This document shows positions 18,001-25,688 of a stretch of DNA of 64,000 bases, piece by piece. The position numbers were made by a program, and so were the translations under genes. Below the pieces are notes generated by a model that did no database searches, was not told the DNA's origin, and worked only from the letters and a program-made list of their open reading frames with translations. Origin of the DNA: Fuerstiella sp041398845 (GTDB lineage: Bacteria; Planctomycetota; Planctomycetia; Planctomycetales; Planctomycetaceae); assembly GCA_041398845.1 (NCBI GenBank), contig JAWKTZ010000008.1, positions 186,001-250,000 on the forward strand, in the 5' to 3' direction. Positions within the stretch are counted from its first letter, which is position 1. Each line of letters starts with the position of its first letter.

Positions 18001-19193
18001 CGCGTCTGGAGTGGCTGAAGTCGAGCATCCAGTTCGCGGGCCTGTTTCAGCAGCGGCTGAACGTTGATCTGTTCCTGCAGAGTCTGCTGGCGGGCTGCGG
18101 TCGCGAGTTCCAGCGAGGCTGTGGCACCATTCAGAATCTCCGTATGCACACGGCGTTGTTCCGTGGCGGACTCCAGCGCCGAGCTGGCGGCTGCGAGTTT
18201 TTGCCCGGCCTGCCGTTCCGCCATGCGAAGAGGCCGCGCTGCATGCCCGGTTTCTTCCGTGAACTTCAGTTCCAGACGTCGTTCCGCAGCCGCATCCCGC
18301 TGCTGAACAGCGGTGTCGAAAACGCTGTTGGCTGTCTGTCCGTCGTTTGTGAGCTTCGTCAGCGCAGTGAACCAGGCGACATACGATTCCTGCCGTTTGA
18401 CCTGAGATTCCACGTTTCGAACACTCGCGGCAGCGGACACTTCCGCCGCCTCAGCGATGGCTCGACCTTCTTCGGACAACGGCTGATGTCCGTGCAGCCG
18501 CGTTTCGAGTGTGTCGACGGCACTGCGTTCGGCGGCATACCGTTCAAAAACGGCTCGCCCGATTTCCTCGAAATGTTCGGTGCCCGTTAGCGCTTGCAGA
18601 ATTTCGGCACGCTGTCGGTCATCGGCTTTCAGGAATGTGGCAAAATCGTTCTGAGCCAGCAGGACGGCTCGCGTGAACTGTTCAAACGTCAGGCCCACTT
18701 TTTCCAGGATGGCTGTGTCAACCGCCGTTTTTCCCTGAGCAGCGACACGCCCTTCGCCTCCGGGCGCGATATGGCCGTGGTACAGAGTCCGCTGCACATT
18801 CTGCAGGCGGCCGTCCACATGATTGCGACTGCGGCGCACGCTCCAGCGAGCCGTCCATTGCTGCTGATCGACACCGACAAACGCGACTTCCGCGAATCCC
18901 TGGGATGTGTTCCGCCGTAACAGCGTTCGCGTTTCGTTTTGCCCGATCGTTCCCTTGTCCTCGGCGCTGGACACATCCTGGACCTTTTCCGACTTATGCG
19001 GCACCTGTCCCAGCCGAGGTGTCTTATCAAAGAGCGCCAGGCACATGGCATCCAGCAGAGTACTCTTGCCGGCGCCTGTAGCTCCGCTGATGGAATACAG
19101 TCCGGTGGTTCGCAGCGGGTCTTTGGTGAAGTCGACGGAATGTGTTCCGGCCAGCGAAGCGATGTTGCAGACGGTAATGCGTTCAATCCTCAT
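15096..19193 (-). CDS. sbcC: Exonuclease SbcC, ATPase subunit
   Basis: A 1365-residue SMC-like ATPase of the SbcCD (Mre11-Rad50) complex, which opens and trims hairpins and protein-blocked DNA ends. The Walker A loop GATGAGKS is at residues 37-44, followed by a long coiled coil. The zinc hook CPVCGS is near residue 625, where two subunits join. The C-terminal half-site has signature LSGGESFL and Walker B LFIDEGFGSLD. About 80 residues beyond the ATPase form a basic, winged-helix-like tail (ALRKETGCQPKDFRFAQSQL), longer than in E. coli. The start ATG overlaps the sbcD stop as ATGA. The frame is open 28 codons further upstream, but that overlap supports 19193. Confidence 0.95.
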   Translation of the reverse strand: MRIERITVCNIASLAGTHSVDFTKDPLRTTGLYSISGATGAGKSTLLDAMCLALFDKTPRLGQVPHKSEKVQDVSSAEDKGTIGQNETRTLLRRNTSQGFAEVAFVGVDQQQWTARWSVRRSRNHVDGRLQNVQRTLYHGHIAPGGEGRVAAQGKTAVDTAILEKVGLTFEQFTRAVLLAQNDFATFLKADDRQRAEILQALTGTEHFEEIGRAVFERYAAERSAVDTLETRLHGHQPLSEEGRAIAEAAEVSAAASVRNVESQVKRQESYVAWFTALTKLTNDGQTANSVFDTAVQQRDAAAERRLELKFTEETGHAARPLRMAERQAGQKLAAASSALESATEQRRVHTEILNGATASLELATAARQQTLQEQINVQPLLKQARELDARLQPLQTRVAKAAAARTSTTDAQVKAVQTLQAATAHRQDLLNQQQTLDQQREQLAAYIPFVDESAAWLHRLETARRAQHQLDDDHEELQQLTAELSQRQGSLDSQRTGVSELKQQCAAADTALQEARDVQMEFDADKLAVRRARCEHDHHVLTDFRQQLSQQQTSQESLARVIESLSDLQQRLVSDQNELKHVRDSDGPKARLAVDVSRQQLELITAAVDDHAQRLRLSLQPDQPCPVCGSAEHPYRNHAPDIAASAVNAAKEQLQRLEQQRDDLLREQHRLELTTATSIEQITELQQQQQELRRAISDIQWKSPEHPDVVRLLALAETDRIEAVNQRLAQIQQQRQDIASRETAFRASAKRVDECRAAAETLHRRLHVSQQKLAERETQCEVLRTRHAAAETACARAGLEFHNARDALGGLFSGLPNSKELFAADADTFRAQFEASTNQCRRMAEERQTLRSAIERATATIGPLEAAVQHATAALKDCEAEFAAATSEHDLHVRQRQQLLDGQPADEVERRLNERRLTVEKEVEDCVTARHQAATTLAASAETWKAAASSRDAATEALQAAQTALSQWLADFEQRSGQPCSVQTLDERLARGAAWIVAERNALQQLDEHVTAARSAAEVYQKQLQEHQRRRPTDDDEPVVLETLQHLQEELARSKEAHETARDIVRNDDQQRKQNRDLTQQLAAAQAAAEPWRKLNELIGSKDGHRFREIAQRRTLDVLLSDANHQLNQLSSRYRLERLPESLNLIVIDCDMGDERRSIHSLSGGESFLVSLALALGLASLTSNRLRIESLFIDEGFGSLDPETLTTAMHALTHLEAQGRKVGVISHVTEMSDAIPVQIKVVKRRSGGASRIVIPGADPAFVNPATEFEADSSSTAMPSTDIKALAQQVLEILRREQQSGGGKVSIAALRKETGCQPKDFRFAQSQLARQVVVDGRSLRLAESGPATYSEQQQLSLFTDAQEPA

Positions 19194-20443
19194 GCGCTGC
19201 GAGCCTCCTGCAGCAGAATCTCGCGAAACGCATCCATGACGGATGATTCCGGATCGTTGCCATACTTTTCCTGCCATGCGTCCTTGAAGATTGTTTCGGG
19301 GCTGATGGTCTTCAGATCCACGTGACGCAGCGCTGCGGCCTGATCGGCGGTCGTCTTCCGATCTGCATGTTCCAGTTTGATCGACGCCAGGCGAACCGGC
19401 TTGCCTTCCAGTGCCTGTTCGATCCGACGCCGACGTGACGGGTCGGGACCATCTTCACGGACGCGGACTTCAAGAAACGGATACTGTTCGGGCGGAAGAC
19501 AATCGTCCAGTTCCAGCGATTCGAGTCTGGCAAGAACATCATCGATCGCGGTCGCTTCCGCATCCGGAACACGCAGCAACATCGCGGATCGAGGAATCGG
19601 AATTTCTTCGCAGGCGAGGCATTCTGTCTGCTGAAATGTCAGCTTCAACAGTTGATGGCGATAGTCAGTTTCGGCAAAGGACAATGGAATGGGACTGCCG
19701 CTGTAACGAATGCGACCGTTGTCAAAATGCTGTGATCGGTGAAGATGTCCCAGTGCGACATAGGCAATCTGCTTATCGAACGTGTCGGCGGTGATAGCTT
19801 CGGCACCTCCCACCACCAGCCGACGTTCGGAGTCTCGTGACTCTTCGCCACCGTGCAGGTGGCAGTGCCCCATCGCGATCAGCGCCGTGTCCGGATATTG
19901 TTCGGACCTCAGGCGCACGGCTGCGGTGGTGACCTTCTGATACAGTTCGCGAATACCGTCCAGATACGGATCGTCAGCGCCGTCGAGAAGAGGAACGTCG
20001 GAGGGTCGCAGAAACGGGACGGCCATGACAATGGCCTGAACCTTGCCGTCTGCGTCGTTCAACGGCACCAGAAATCTTTGGAGATCGATGTAGCCCTGAT
20101 CATCCTGAGCCACCCTGCCGACGACAACCGTGTTCAAAGAATTCAACACGGCGGCGGGAGCTTCCAGGCGAGCACCTGCGTCATGATTGCCGGCGGTCAG
20201 AACAATCTGCAGACGCGGCACACACGAATGAGCGGTCGCCAGAAAACTGTAGAAGCGGCGTTGAGCGACTGCGGACGGATTGATGGTGTCGAAAAGGTCC
20301 CCGGCAATGATCAGCGCGTCCGGTTGCTGTGACTGGAGCTGTTGCAGCAGCCAGTCCAGAAAACAGCGATGTTCGTAATCGCGATCAAACCCGCAGAACG
20401 ACTGCCCCAGATGCCAGTCGGCGGTGTGAAAAACGGTCAGCAT
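19190..20443 (-). CDS. sbcD: Exonuclease SbcD, nuclease subunit
   Basis: A 417-residue Mre11-type metallophosphoesterase that supplies the Mn-dependent nuclease of SbcCD. The metal-binding motifs are in order: HTADWHLGQ (residues 6-14), AGDLFD, and TAGNHD, then the histidines in MGHCHLHGG and LGHLHRSQ. The C-terminal capping domain is complete. It overlaps sbcC by 4 bases, so the two are translationally coupled. It begins 16 bases after the SGNH hydrolase stop, making a three-gene transcript likely. Confidence 0.95.
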   Translation of the reverse strand: MLTVFHTADWHLGQSFCGFDRDYEHRCFLDWLLQQLQSQQPDALIIAGDLFDTINPSAVAQRRFYSFLATAHSCVPRLQIVLTAGNHDAGARLEAPAAVLNSLNTVVVGRVAQDDQGYIDLQRFLVPLNDADGKVQAIVMAVPFLRPSDVPLLDGADDPYLDGIRELYQKVTTAAVRLRSEQYPDTALIAMGHCHLHGGEESRDSERRLVVGGAEAITADTFDKQIAYVALGHLHRSQHFDNGRIRYSGSPIPLSFAETDYRHQLLKLTFQQTECLACEEIPIPRSAMLLRVPDAEATAIDDVLARLESLELDDCLPPEQYPFLEVRVREDGPDPSRRRRIEQALEGKPVRLASIKLEHADRKTTADQAAALRHVDLKTISPETIFKDAWQEKYGNDPESSVMDAFREILLQEARSA

Positions 20444-20459
20444 AAAAACGTGTTGAAAA

Positions 20460-21173
20460 TCAGTGAGCAGAAGGCAGTTTCAAGAGTTCTGTCATTAAGT
20501 GGTCGGCCACAAGACGATGCCCCGAATCATTGGGATGCACGCCATCCAGCAACAGGTCGTCAACGGATTTCCCGTCCTGCATTCCGTATTCTTCGAACAG
20601 ACGTTCAACATCGACAAGCGGAACGTTTTCCGTTTTCGCGAGTTCGCGCACTTTCTGTGAGTAGTGAACCAGCCGGACGTTAAACCCTGTCGATTGATCG
20701 GGTTGATACGGCGGTTTGCCGTACAGCTTTCTCATTCCAGGCGTCCACTGCAGCGGGTTCGGAGTCATCAGGATGACGCGAACCTGAGCTGCCTTTAACG
20801 TTTGCACAAAGTCCGTCAGGTTTTGGACGTACCGGTCGAGTGAAACACGCGACTCGGTCGCGGGAGGATCTTTCCAGACGTCGATGGCCGCATCGTTGAT
20901 TCCGAATTGAATGACCACAATGTCGGGATTGCGGGCCAGCACATCCTTTTCGAAGCGCGTGCGAGCATGGTCGGTGTTGTGTCCGCCGACACCCGCGTTG
21001 ATGACCGTCACGGGGAACTGTCGTGCTGGAAGTTCCTTCTGCAGAACGGCCGCATAGACGTTCAAAGGACCACGTGTCGCCGTTGTGGAATCGCCGAAAG
21101 CCACCAACCGTGTCGGCTCTTCGGCAATCGCAACCGAAGAAAGCAGCATTCCAAAAAGAAACAGATTTCGCAT
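20460..21173 (-). CDS. Secreted SGNH/GDSL hydrolase
   Basis: A 237-residue esterase or lipase-like enzyme. The start at ATG 21173 is supported by AGGAGG about 8 bases upstream and by a signal peptide (MRNLFLFGMLLSSVAIAEE). The four SGNH blocks are visible: VAFGDSTTA (Ser nucleophile), NAGVGGHNT (Gly), VIQFGIND (Asn) and DGVHPNDSGH (Asp-His). Substrates in this family range from acyl groups on glycans to phospholipids and cannot be told here. It is the first gene of the transcript that continues into sbcD and sbcC, a combination with no obvious functional link. Confidence 0.85.
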   Translation of the reverse strand: MRNLFLFGMLLSSVAIAEEPTRLVAFGDSTTATRGPLNVYAAVLQKELPARQFPVTVINAGVGGHNTDHARTRFEKDVLARNPDIVVIQFGINDAAIDVWKDPPATESRVSLDRYVQNLTDFVQTLKAAQVRVILMTPNPLQWTPGMRKLYGKPPYQPDQSTGFNVRLVHYSQKVRELAKTENVPLVDVERLFEEYGMQDGKSVDDLLLDGVHPNDSGHRLVADHLMTELLKLPSAH

Positions 21174-21262
21174 CCGTGTCGCCTCCTGCACCTTTCCTGA
21201 AAATTCATCGTCGCAGGATAGCGGCCACTGCTCCGGATTTCGACTGGAACGCCGAGCGCGCA

Positions 21263-21295
21263 AAAAAACGACTCGCATTGCTGCGAGTCGTTTTT
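21263..21295 (-). terminator. Rho-independent terminator after tRNA-Cys
   Basis: A perfect 14-base stem (21264-21277 paired with 21282-21295, GACTCGCA core) with a 4-base loop, flanked by an A run on the left. Read on the minus strand the stem ends in seven U residues. It begins 5 bases after the tRNA 3' end, as expected for a tRNA terminator. Confidence 0.9.
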
Positions 21296-21299
21296 CAGA

Positions 21300-21371
21300 G
21301 GGGCGAGTGGGATTCGAACCCACGAGTGACGGATTTGCAATCCGTAGCGTTAGCCACTTCGCCATCGCCCC
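21300..21371 (-). tRNA. tRNA-Cys (anticodon GCA)
   Basis: Reading the minus strand gives a full cloverleaf. The acceptor stem GGGGCGA pairs with TCGCCCC, the anticodon arm ACGGA-TTGCAAA-TCCGT has anticodon GCA, and the T arm contains GGTTCGAATCCC. The base after the acceptor stem is U, the discriminator usual for bacterial tRNA-Cys. The CCA end is not encoded. The terminator hairpin follows directly. Confidence 0.97.
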
Positions 21372-21466
21372 GTATTCTTCGCTGATTTCTCAGCCTTTCC
21401 GCTGTTTTGAAGTCTTGTTGAAACAGGTCGTTTCGGCAAAGTTTGCCGATCACAGTGAACACGCGG

Positions 21467-21472
21467 ATTATA
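21467..21472 (-). promoter_or_regulatory. Candidate -10 box upstream of tRNA-Cys
   Basis: The minus strand reads TATAAT about 96 bases upstream of the tRNA 5' end, with no strong -35 match. A small palindrome (GGCAAAGTTTGCC) lies between it and the tRNA. The distance is long, so this is only a candidate. Confidence 0.3.
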
Positions 21473-21721
21473 CGTACACTATCGGCCAGTCATCCAGCTC
21501 GCTGAAGGCAATTTATTGGAATTCAGATTTCCCAGACGACCAGGTCGCCGAATTCGGTTCCTGTGAAATAGACACCGGCAGAAATTTGAGGTTCGACCTA
21601 CCTTTGGTAGATCCCCCGATTTGCTGTGGATAGCATGGCAGTGACGGAGCGATTCGGTGAGGCCGGTTTCTCCGCATCATTGTGCCTGCTGCTTTCCACC
21701 TTTCGTGCGGAGTTCCCTATC

Positions 21722-22510
21722 GTGTCTGAATCTGAAGAATCTCTGATTTCTGTAGCTCGCGACGCGGTCAGCCAGTGCAACTGGGTGGTCGGTGATTGTG
21801 CTTCCAAATGGACAAAGAAGTATGCTCGCGGTCGAACCGATTCCGACTTCGGTCAGATGGTGGGACTCAGCGGCGACCAGATCTATCAGCGACGTCGCGT
21901 GTGGGAAAAGTTCGGCAACGCCAGCAAGAATTACGAAAACCTGAAGTGGTCGTTCTTTTATGTGGCACTCAACTGGGATGACGCCATCAAGTGCCTGAAC
22001 TGGGCCGACGAAAACGAAGCCACCGTTGCAGAAATGCGAGCATGGCGACGAGCACAAAACGGCGAAGATCTGTTTACGGAGCCGGAAGAAGAATACTCGG
22101 AATGGGCCGCTCCGCTGTCCATGGACACCAGTGACATGGCCCTCGCCACCGTGCAGGATCCGGCCGATTTTGTGCCTTCCGGACAGGGATCACGCGCTGG
22201 CATGAGTTACGAAGGCAGCGGCGCAGAAACCATGGCATCGGCTGCTCGCGAATCCGCCGAATACGCTCCGTTTCGCAGTGGCGCGGCGGCTCCCGCACCC
22301 GGAGAACAGGCAGCCGAAATTGCGGTTCTGGAACGTCCGGAAGCCACTCCGGACCAGATCTGGAAACGCACCGTGGCGATGCTCGAACGAATCAATCGCA
22401 GTCTCGACAGGAAGACGTTGAAAGCCTGGGCAAACCAGCCGGAAAAGGTGCAGCAGCGACTGGCGATTGCGTTTGGTGAACTGCAGGACAAATTGTCAGA
22501 ATTTGTGTGA
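21722..22510 (+). CDS. Conserved-looking hypothetical protein with helix-turn-helix-like segment
   Basis: About 262 residues if translation starts at GTG 21722, which has CGGAG nine bases upstream. The frame is also open from ATG 21635 and GTG 21626, but that extension looks unlike protein. Not recognised as a known family. The N-terminal part has a helix-turn-helix-like stretch (SDFGQMVGLSGDQIYQRRR) and an aromatic region (NLKWSFFYVALNWDDAIKCL). The middle is an Ala/Gly/Pro-rich spacer, and the C-terminus is a basic helix (RINRSLDRKTLKAWANQPEK). This looks like a DNA-binding head and an oligomerisation tail, which is inference only. A palindromic element begins 4 bases after the stop. Confidence 0.6.
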   Translation: MSESEESLISVARDAVSQCNWVVGDCASKWTKKYARGRTDSDFGQMVGLSGDQIYQRRRVWEKFGNASKNYENLKWSFFYVALNWDDAIKCLNWADENEATVAEMRAWRRAQNGEDLFTEPEEEYSEWAAPLSMDTSDMALATVQDPADFVPSGQGSRAGMSYEGSGAETMASAARESAEYAPFRSGAAAPAPGEQAAEIAVLERPEATPDQIWKRTVAMLERINRSLDRKTLKAWANQPEKVQQRLAIAFGELQDKLSEFV

Positions 22511-22513
22511 ACC

Positions 22514-22614
22514 AGAGGCTATCTGAAAAAGGGGTCTGACCCTTTGGAGGGCAGCAAAATGACAGTCAAAAAGGCTCCCCGGAGAGGGTCAGGCCCCTTT
22601 TTCAGATAGCCTCT
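22514..22614. repeat. MITE-like palindromic element, copy B
   Basis: A 101-base unit with about 30-base terminal inverted repeats (AGAGGCTATCTGAAAAAGGG at the left end), one mismatch. The interior (GGAGGGCAGCAAAATGACAG, then CAAAAAGGCTCCCCGGAG) is identical to copy C at 27158-27251. It lies between a stop codon and the start of the protease gene, and could act as a terminator hairpin for the upstream gene. Confidence 0.9.
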
Positions 22615-22641
22615 ACGGGCTGAAGTCTGCGGAGTCGTTCC

Positions 22642-23844
22642 ATGTCCACAGATCGCGAAACTCTCGGCCGTCCGCCGACATCGTCTCCCAACGCCTTGCT
22701 CGTGTTGGCTTTGGTGCTGTTGACGGGCGGCCTGATGTATCAGACGTGGTCTCAGAATTCGGCCTTGTTGACCGGAGCTGACCGGTCCGGATCCGGTCAA
22801 TACGTTCCCCGGAACGTGGAACCTCGAGGAGAACTGCTGTCGTCCGAGGCAGAGAACATCGCCGTCTTTCAGCGATCTGCTCCTTCTGTGGTGTTCATTC
22901 GCACCAAAGGATTTCAGCCGTATCTTTTTGGCGGCGTGCAGGAACAGGAACTGTCCTCGGGTACCGGGTTTGTGTGGGACAGGCAGGGGCACATTGTGAC
23001 CAACCTGCACGTTGTCGAAGATGCTCTGACCAACAGCAGCTCCATTCTGGAAGTGCAATTTGATAACAAGGAGGTTGTCGATGCGGAAGTCGTCGGCGGT
23101 GTGCGCGAACACGACATCGCCATTCTGCGGGTTGTCGCGGCGGAAGACCGATTGCTCCCGATTTCTCTGGGGACATCCGATGATCTTCAGGTTGGTCAGA
23201 CCGTGCTGGCAATCGGCAGCCCGTTCGGATTCGATCAGACCCTGTCCACGGGCGTGATCGGCGGCCTGAACCGCAGCGTGCCCACGAAGGGTGGCAAGGG
23301 CCTGCTGGACGGCCTGATTCAGACCGATGCCGCCATCAACCCCGGCAATTCCGGTGGACCGCTGCTGGACAGCGCGGGACGCATGATTGGAGTCAACACC
23401 GCGATTGTGTCTCCCACCGGATCGTATTCCGGACTGGGCTTCGCCGTGCCGGTGTCCAGCGTGATTGCTTCCGTCAATCTTGTGCTCGAACAATCCAATG
23501 GTCCGCAGGCACCAGTGCTGGGCATTACCGTGTTGTCGCCGGAACAGGCGGCGCAATGGGGAATTCCTCAGGAGATTCTCGATCGTGGTTTATTCATCAA
23601 ACAGTTGGATCCCAGCGGCCCCGCTGCCGGCACCGCGTTAAGGTCGACTGAGCAACACGGCTATCGAATCTATCTGGGAGATCAGATTGCTGAGGTGGAC
23701 GGTGAGCCTGTGACGACGCTGGAAACTCTGCAGGCCGTCCTGAAGTCGCATCGCGTCGGAGATGTCGTGACGCTGAAGATCTTTCGAGGCAATCTGCCCG
23801 GCACGATCGAAATCACCCTGCAGGCCCGGAAGCTGATCTTCTGA
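22642..23844 (+). CDS. HtrA/DegP-like trypsin-fold protease with PDZ domain
   Basis: A 400-residue S1C serine protease anchored by one N-terminal membrane segment (residues 18-33), so the catalytic part should face the periplasm. The triad is readable: His123 in TNLHVVEDA, Asp158 in REHDIAILRV, and Ser237 in NPGNSGGPLL. One PDZ domain follows (about 285-395). It contains GLFIKQLDPSGPAAGTALRS and a 14-residue insertion (STEQHGYRIYLG) not usual in DegP. Such proteases degrade misfolded envelope proteins. It is monocistronic by spacing, with a palindromic element immediately upstream. Confidence 0.9.
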   Translation: MSTDRETLGRPPTSSPNALLVLALVLLTGGLMYQTWSQNSALLTGADRSGSGQYVPRNVEPRGELLSSEAENIAVFQRSAPSVVFIRTKGFQPYLFGGVQEQELSSGTGFVWDRQGHIVTNLHVVEDALTNSSSILEVQFDNKEVVDAEVVGGVREHDIAILRVVAAEDRLLPISLGTSDDLQVGQTVLAIGSPFGFDQTLSTGVIGGLNRSVPTKGGKGLLDGLIQTDAAINPGNSGGPLLDSAGRMIGVNTAIVSPTGSYSGLGFAVPVSSVIASVNLVLEQSNGPQAPVLGITVLSPEQAAQWGIPQEILDRGLFIKQLDPSGPAAGTALRSTEQHGYRIYLGDQIAEVDGEPVTTLETLQAVLKSHRVGDVVTLKIFRGNLPGTIEITLQARKLIF

Positions 23845-23854
23845 AAGATTGCCT

Positions 23855-24805
23855 CTAAGGTGGAGATTCCGCAATTCCATAATCGACGTAGCGTGTCTGG
23901 TTCCAGTCTTTTGCGAGGTCGCAGAGTTTGTCGTTCACCAGTGCGTGTTCGCTGCAGGCCACGATTCCGGGGAACCGCAGCATGTCGGCTCGATCGTCCA
24001 TCCAGAGGTCTCGGTAGTTGACGGGCTGTCGATTGTGAACCCACACGGCTTCTCCGCCCAGAAGTCGAGCGATGTGCATGGACACCGGGAAGTCGTAGAT
24101 ATTGGGGGAATGAATCAACGAACCAGCGTACTCGCCCGTTGCCATCAACGGATAGATGCTGCCCTGCATTTCATCAGACGTACGGCCGCTCAGACCAATG
24201 CCGTCGACCAGTCGAGCACATTCCCCATCGCGTTTCTGGAACCCGATCAGGTAAACGCCGGTGGCGTCGACAGAACGGTCGTGTTGCAGGTCGGGCAGGT
24301 CGTTCAGTACCTGACGAGCTGTGCGCGTGGTGTCGTCCGGGCCACACTTCAGACGATCCGGGGCTACTTCGACCCATGTGCCCGTGGCCCCCATTTCCGG
24401 CGCGAACACGAGTGAATAGTATGGAGTTTCGTCATCATGCAGATGAACGATGATGGAGTAGCCGTTGCCGGTGCGATCTCGATACTGTTTCGTGCCATCG
24501 ATCGGGTCAATCGCGATGGCCAGTTTTGCGGTCGTGGAAAACAGAGCCATGTCGCCTGTGGATTCTTCGCCTTCCATGCGACAGGTTTTCAGGATCGGAT
24601 CAGCGTCCCGCATCGCGGCGACCAAAAGTTCCTGAACTGATAAGTCGGCCAGAGTCAAAGCGTCCGTGTTGGCGCTGCCGGAAGATTTTCCTTCCACGGC
24701 AATGTTGAACTGGCGCAGTCGTCTGGCCACGGCGCCACACCATCTCATCACCGGTGGCAATGAGGTCGACAGGGCGTTGATGATTTCTGTCAGATTATCG
24801 TGCAT
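23855..24805 (-). CDS. Inositol-monophosphatase-family phosphatase
   Basis: A 316-residue Mg-dependent phosphatase of the IMPase / 3'-nucleotidase / FBPase fold. Metal ligands are in MEGEEST and AIDPIDGTKQY, with the late motif HSPNIYDFP replacing the more usual GxxxWD. Start placed at ATG 24805, which overlaps the ATP-grasp gene by 11 bases; the frame is open 16 codons further. The position behind mch and the ATP-grasp gene suggests a role in making or salvaging the C1 carrier or a related phosphorylated cofactor. That is inference, and a CysQ-like nucleotidase is the alternative. Confidence 0.75.
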   Translation of the reverse strand: MHDNLTEIINALSTSLPPVMRWCGAVARRLRQFNIAVEGKSSGSANTDALTLADLSVQELLVAAMRDADPILKTCRMEGEESTGDMALFSTTAKLAIAIDPIDGTKQYRDRTGNGYSIIVHLHDDETPYYSLVFAPEMGATGTWVEVAPDRLKCGPDDTTRTARQVLNDLPDLQHDRSVDATGVYLIGFQKRDGECARLVDGIGLSGRTSDEMQGSIYPLMATGEYAGSLIHSPNIYDFPVSMHIARLLGGEAVWVHNRQPVNYRDLWMDDRADMLRFPGIVACSEHALVNDKLCDLAKDWNQTRYVDYGIAESPP

Positions 24806-25685
24806 GTTGAGACGTCGCTTCCAGCCAGTGTAGTAATGTCTGGGGGACATCAACGCAGCAGGTTTGCTGAATTCGGCGCCAACCGGGCACCGCGTTGACT
24901 TCGATGATCATTGGTTCCGCATGTTCGTTATACATCAGGTCGATGCCGGAAAAAACACAGCCACTGACGTCGGCCGCCCGGATGGCCAGATGCAGTTCCT
25001 CATCGGTGGGTGCCCACGGCGTGGTGATTCCGTTTTGAGCTGCGTTGGCTCGAAAATCACCATCGGCCGGACGGCGCTTCATCGAAGCCACCGGCTTTCC
25101 ATCCAGCAGCAGAATTCGGATATCTTCGAGCGGCCCCTTCAGAAACCTCTGAACATAAAGAGTTGTGTTCAGACGTTCCAGAGTCCGGAAGGTGCGAAGC
25201 GCCATTTCCGGATGGTCGACTCGCAGAATTCCTCGCCCTTCGGCTCCGAAGACCGGCTTTACCACGACATCTCGCCCCAATGTTTCGAAGGCCTGCATCG
25301 CGGCATCGCTGTCTTCGCAGACGATGGTGTCGGGAACTGGCAGGCCAGCTACTGCCAGTTTCTGAGTGGTGAGGTATTTGTCGACCGCACACTCAATCGC
25401 CCGCGGCGAATTGACGATTCGAACGCCCAGTTGTTCGGCGGCGGAAAGAAAATCCATCCGCAGCACCACCTGTTCCAGAGAACCGGGCGGCATCGTACGT
25501 ACGATCAGTGCGTCCAGCGTGCTGATGTCCGTTTCGCCAATGGTCAGACGTGTCCGGCCGCCCAGAATCCGTACGCAGATTTCCGGGAATCGCAGCGGAA
25601 TGACCGTATGGCTTCGCTCCTGGCCGGCGTGTTGCAACTGTTCGACGTACCAGCTTCCGTCGTTGCCGAGAACTCCGATTCGCAC
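24795..25685 (-). CDS. RimK/MptN-like ATP-grasp ligase
   Basis: A 296-residue ATP-grasp enzyme, a class that joins a carboxylate to an amine with ATP hydrolysis. Visible are the pre-ATP-grasp domain, KYLTTQKLAVAGLPVPDT, the lysine-containing strand DVVVKPVFGAEGRGI, and the Mg-binding end SGIDLMYN with MIIEVNAVPGW. It begins 3 bases after the mch stop. In methylotrophs an ATP-grasp gene (orf5) of this kind accompanies mch and is thought to act in tetrahydromethanopterin biosynthesis, probably glutamylation. The same role is inferred here from position and fold. Confidence 0.8.
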   Translation of the reverse strand: MRIGVLGNDGSWYVEQLQHAGQERSHTVIPLRFPEICVRILGGRTRLTIGETDISTLDALIVRTMPPGSLEQVVLRMDFLSAAEQLGVRIVNSPRAIECAVDKYLTTQKLAVAGLPVPDTIVCEDSDAAMQAFETLGRDVVVKPVFGAEGRGILRVDHPEMALRTFRTLERLNTTLYVQRFLKGPLEDIRILLLDGKPVASMKRRPADGDFRANAAQNGITTPWAPTDEELHLAIRAADVSGCVFSGIDLMYNEHAEPMIIEVNAVPGWRRIQQTCCVDVPQTLLHWLEATSQHAR

Positions 25686-25688
25686 GGG

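Noticed and set aside
22519..23556. Long minus-strand frame opposite the HtrA-like protease
   Set aside because: It is a shadow of the protease gene: low-complexity, Arg/Gln/His-rich translation, and its first part is only the palindromic element read through.
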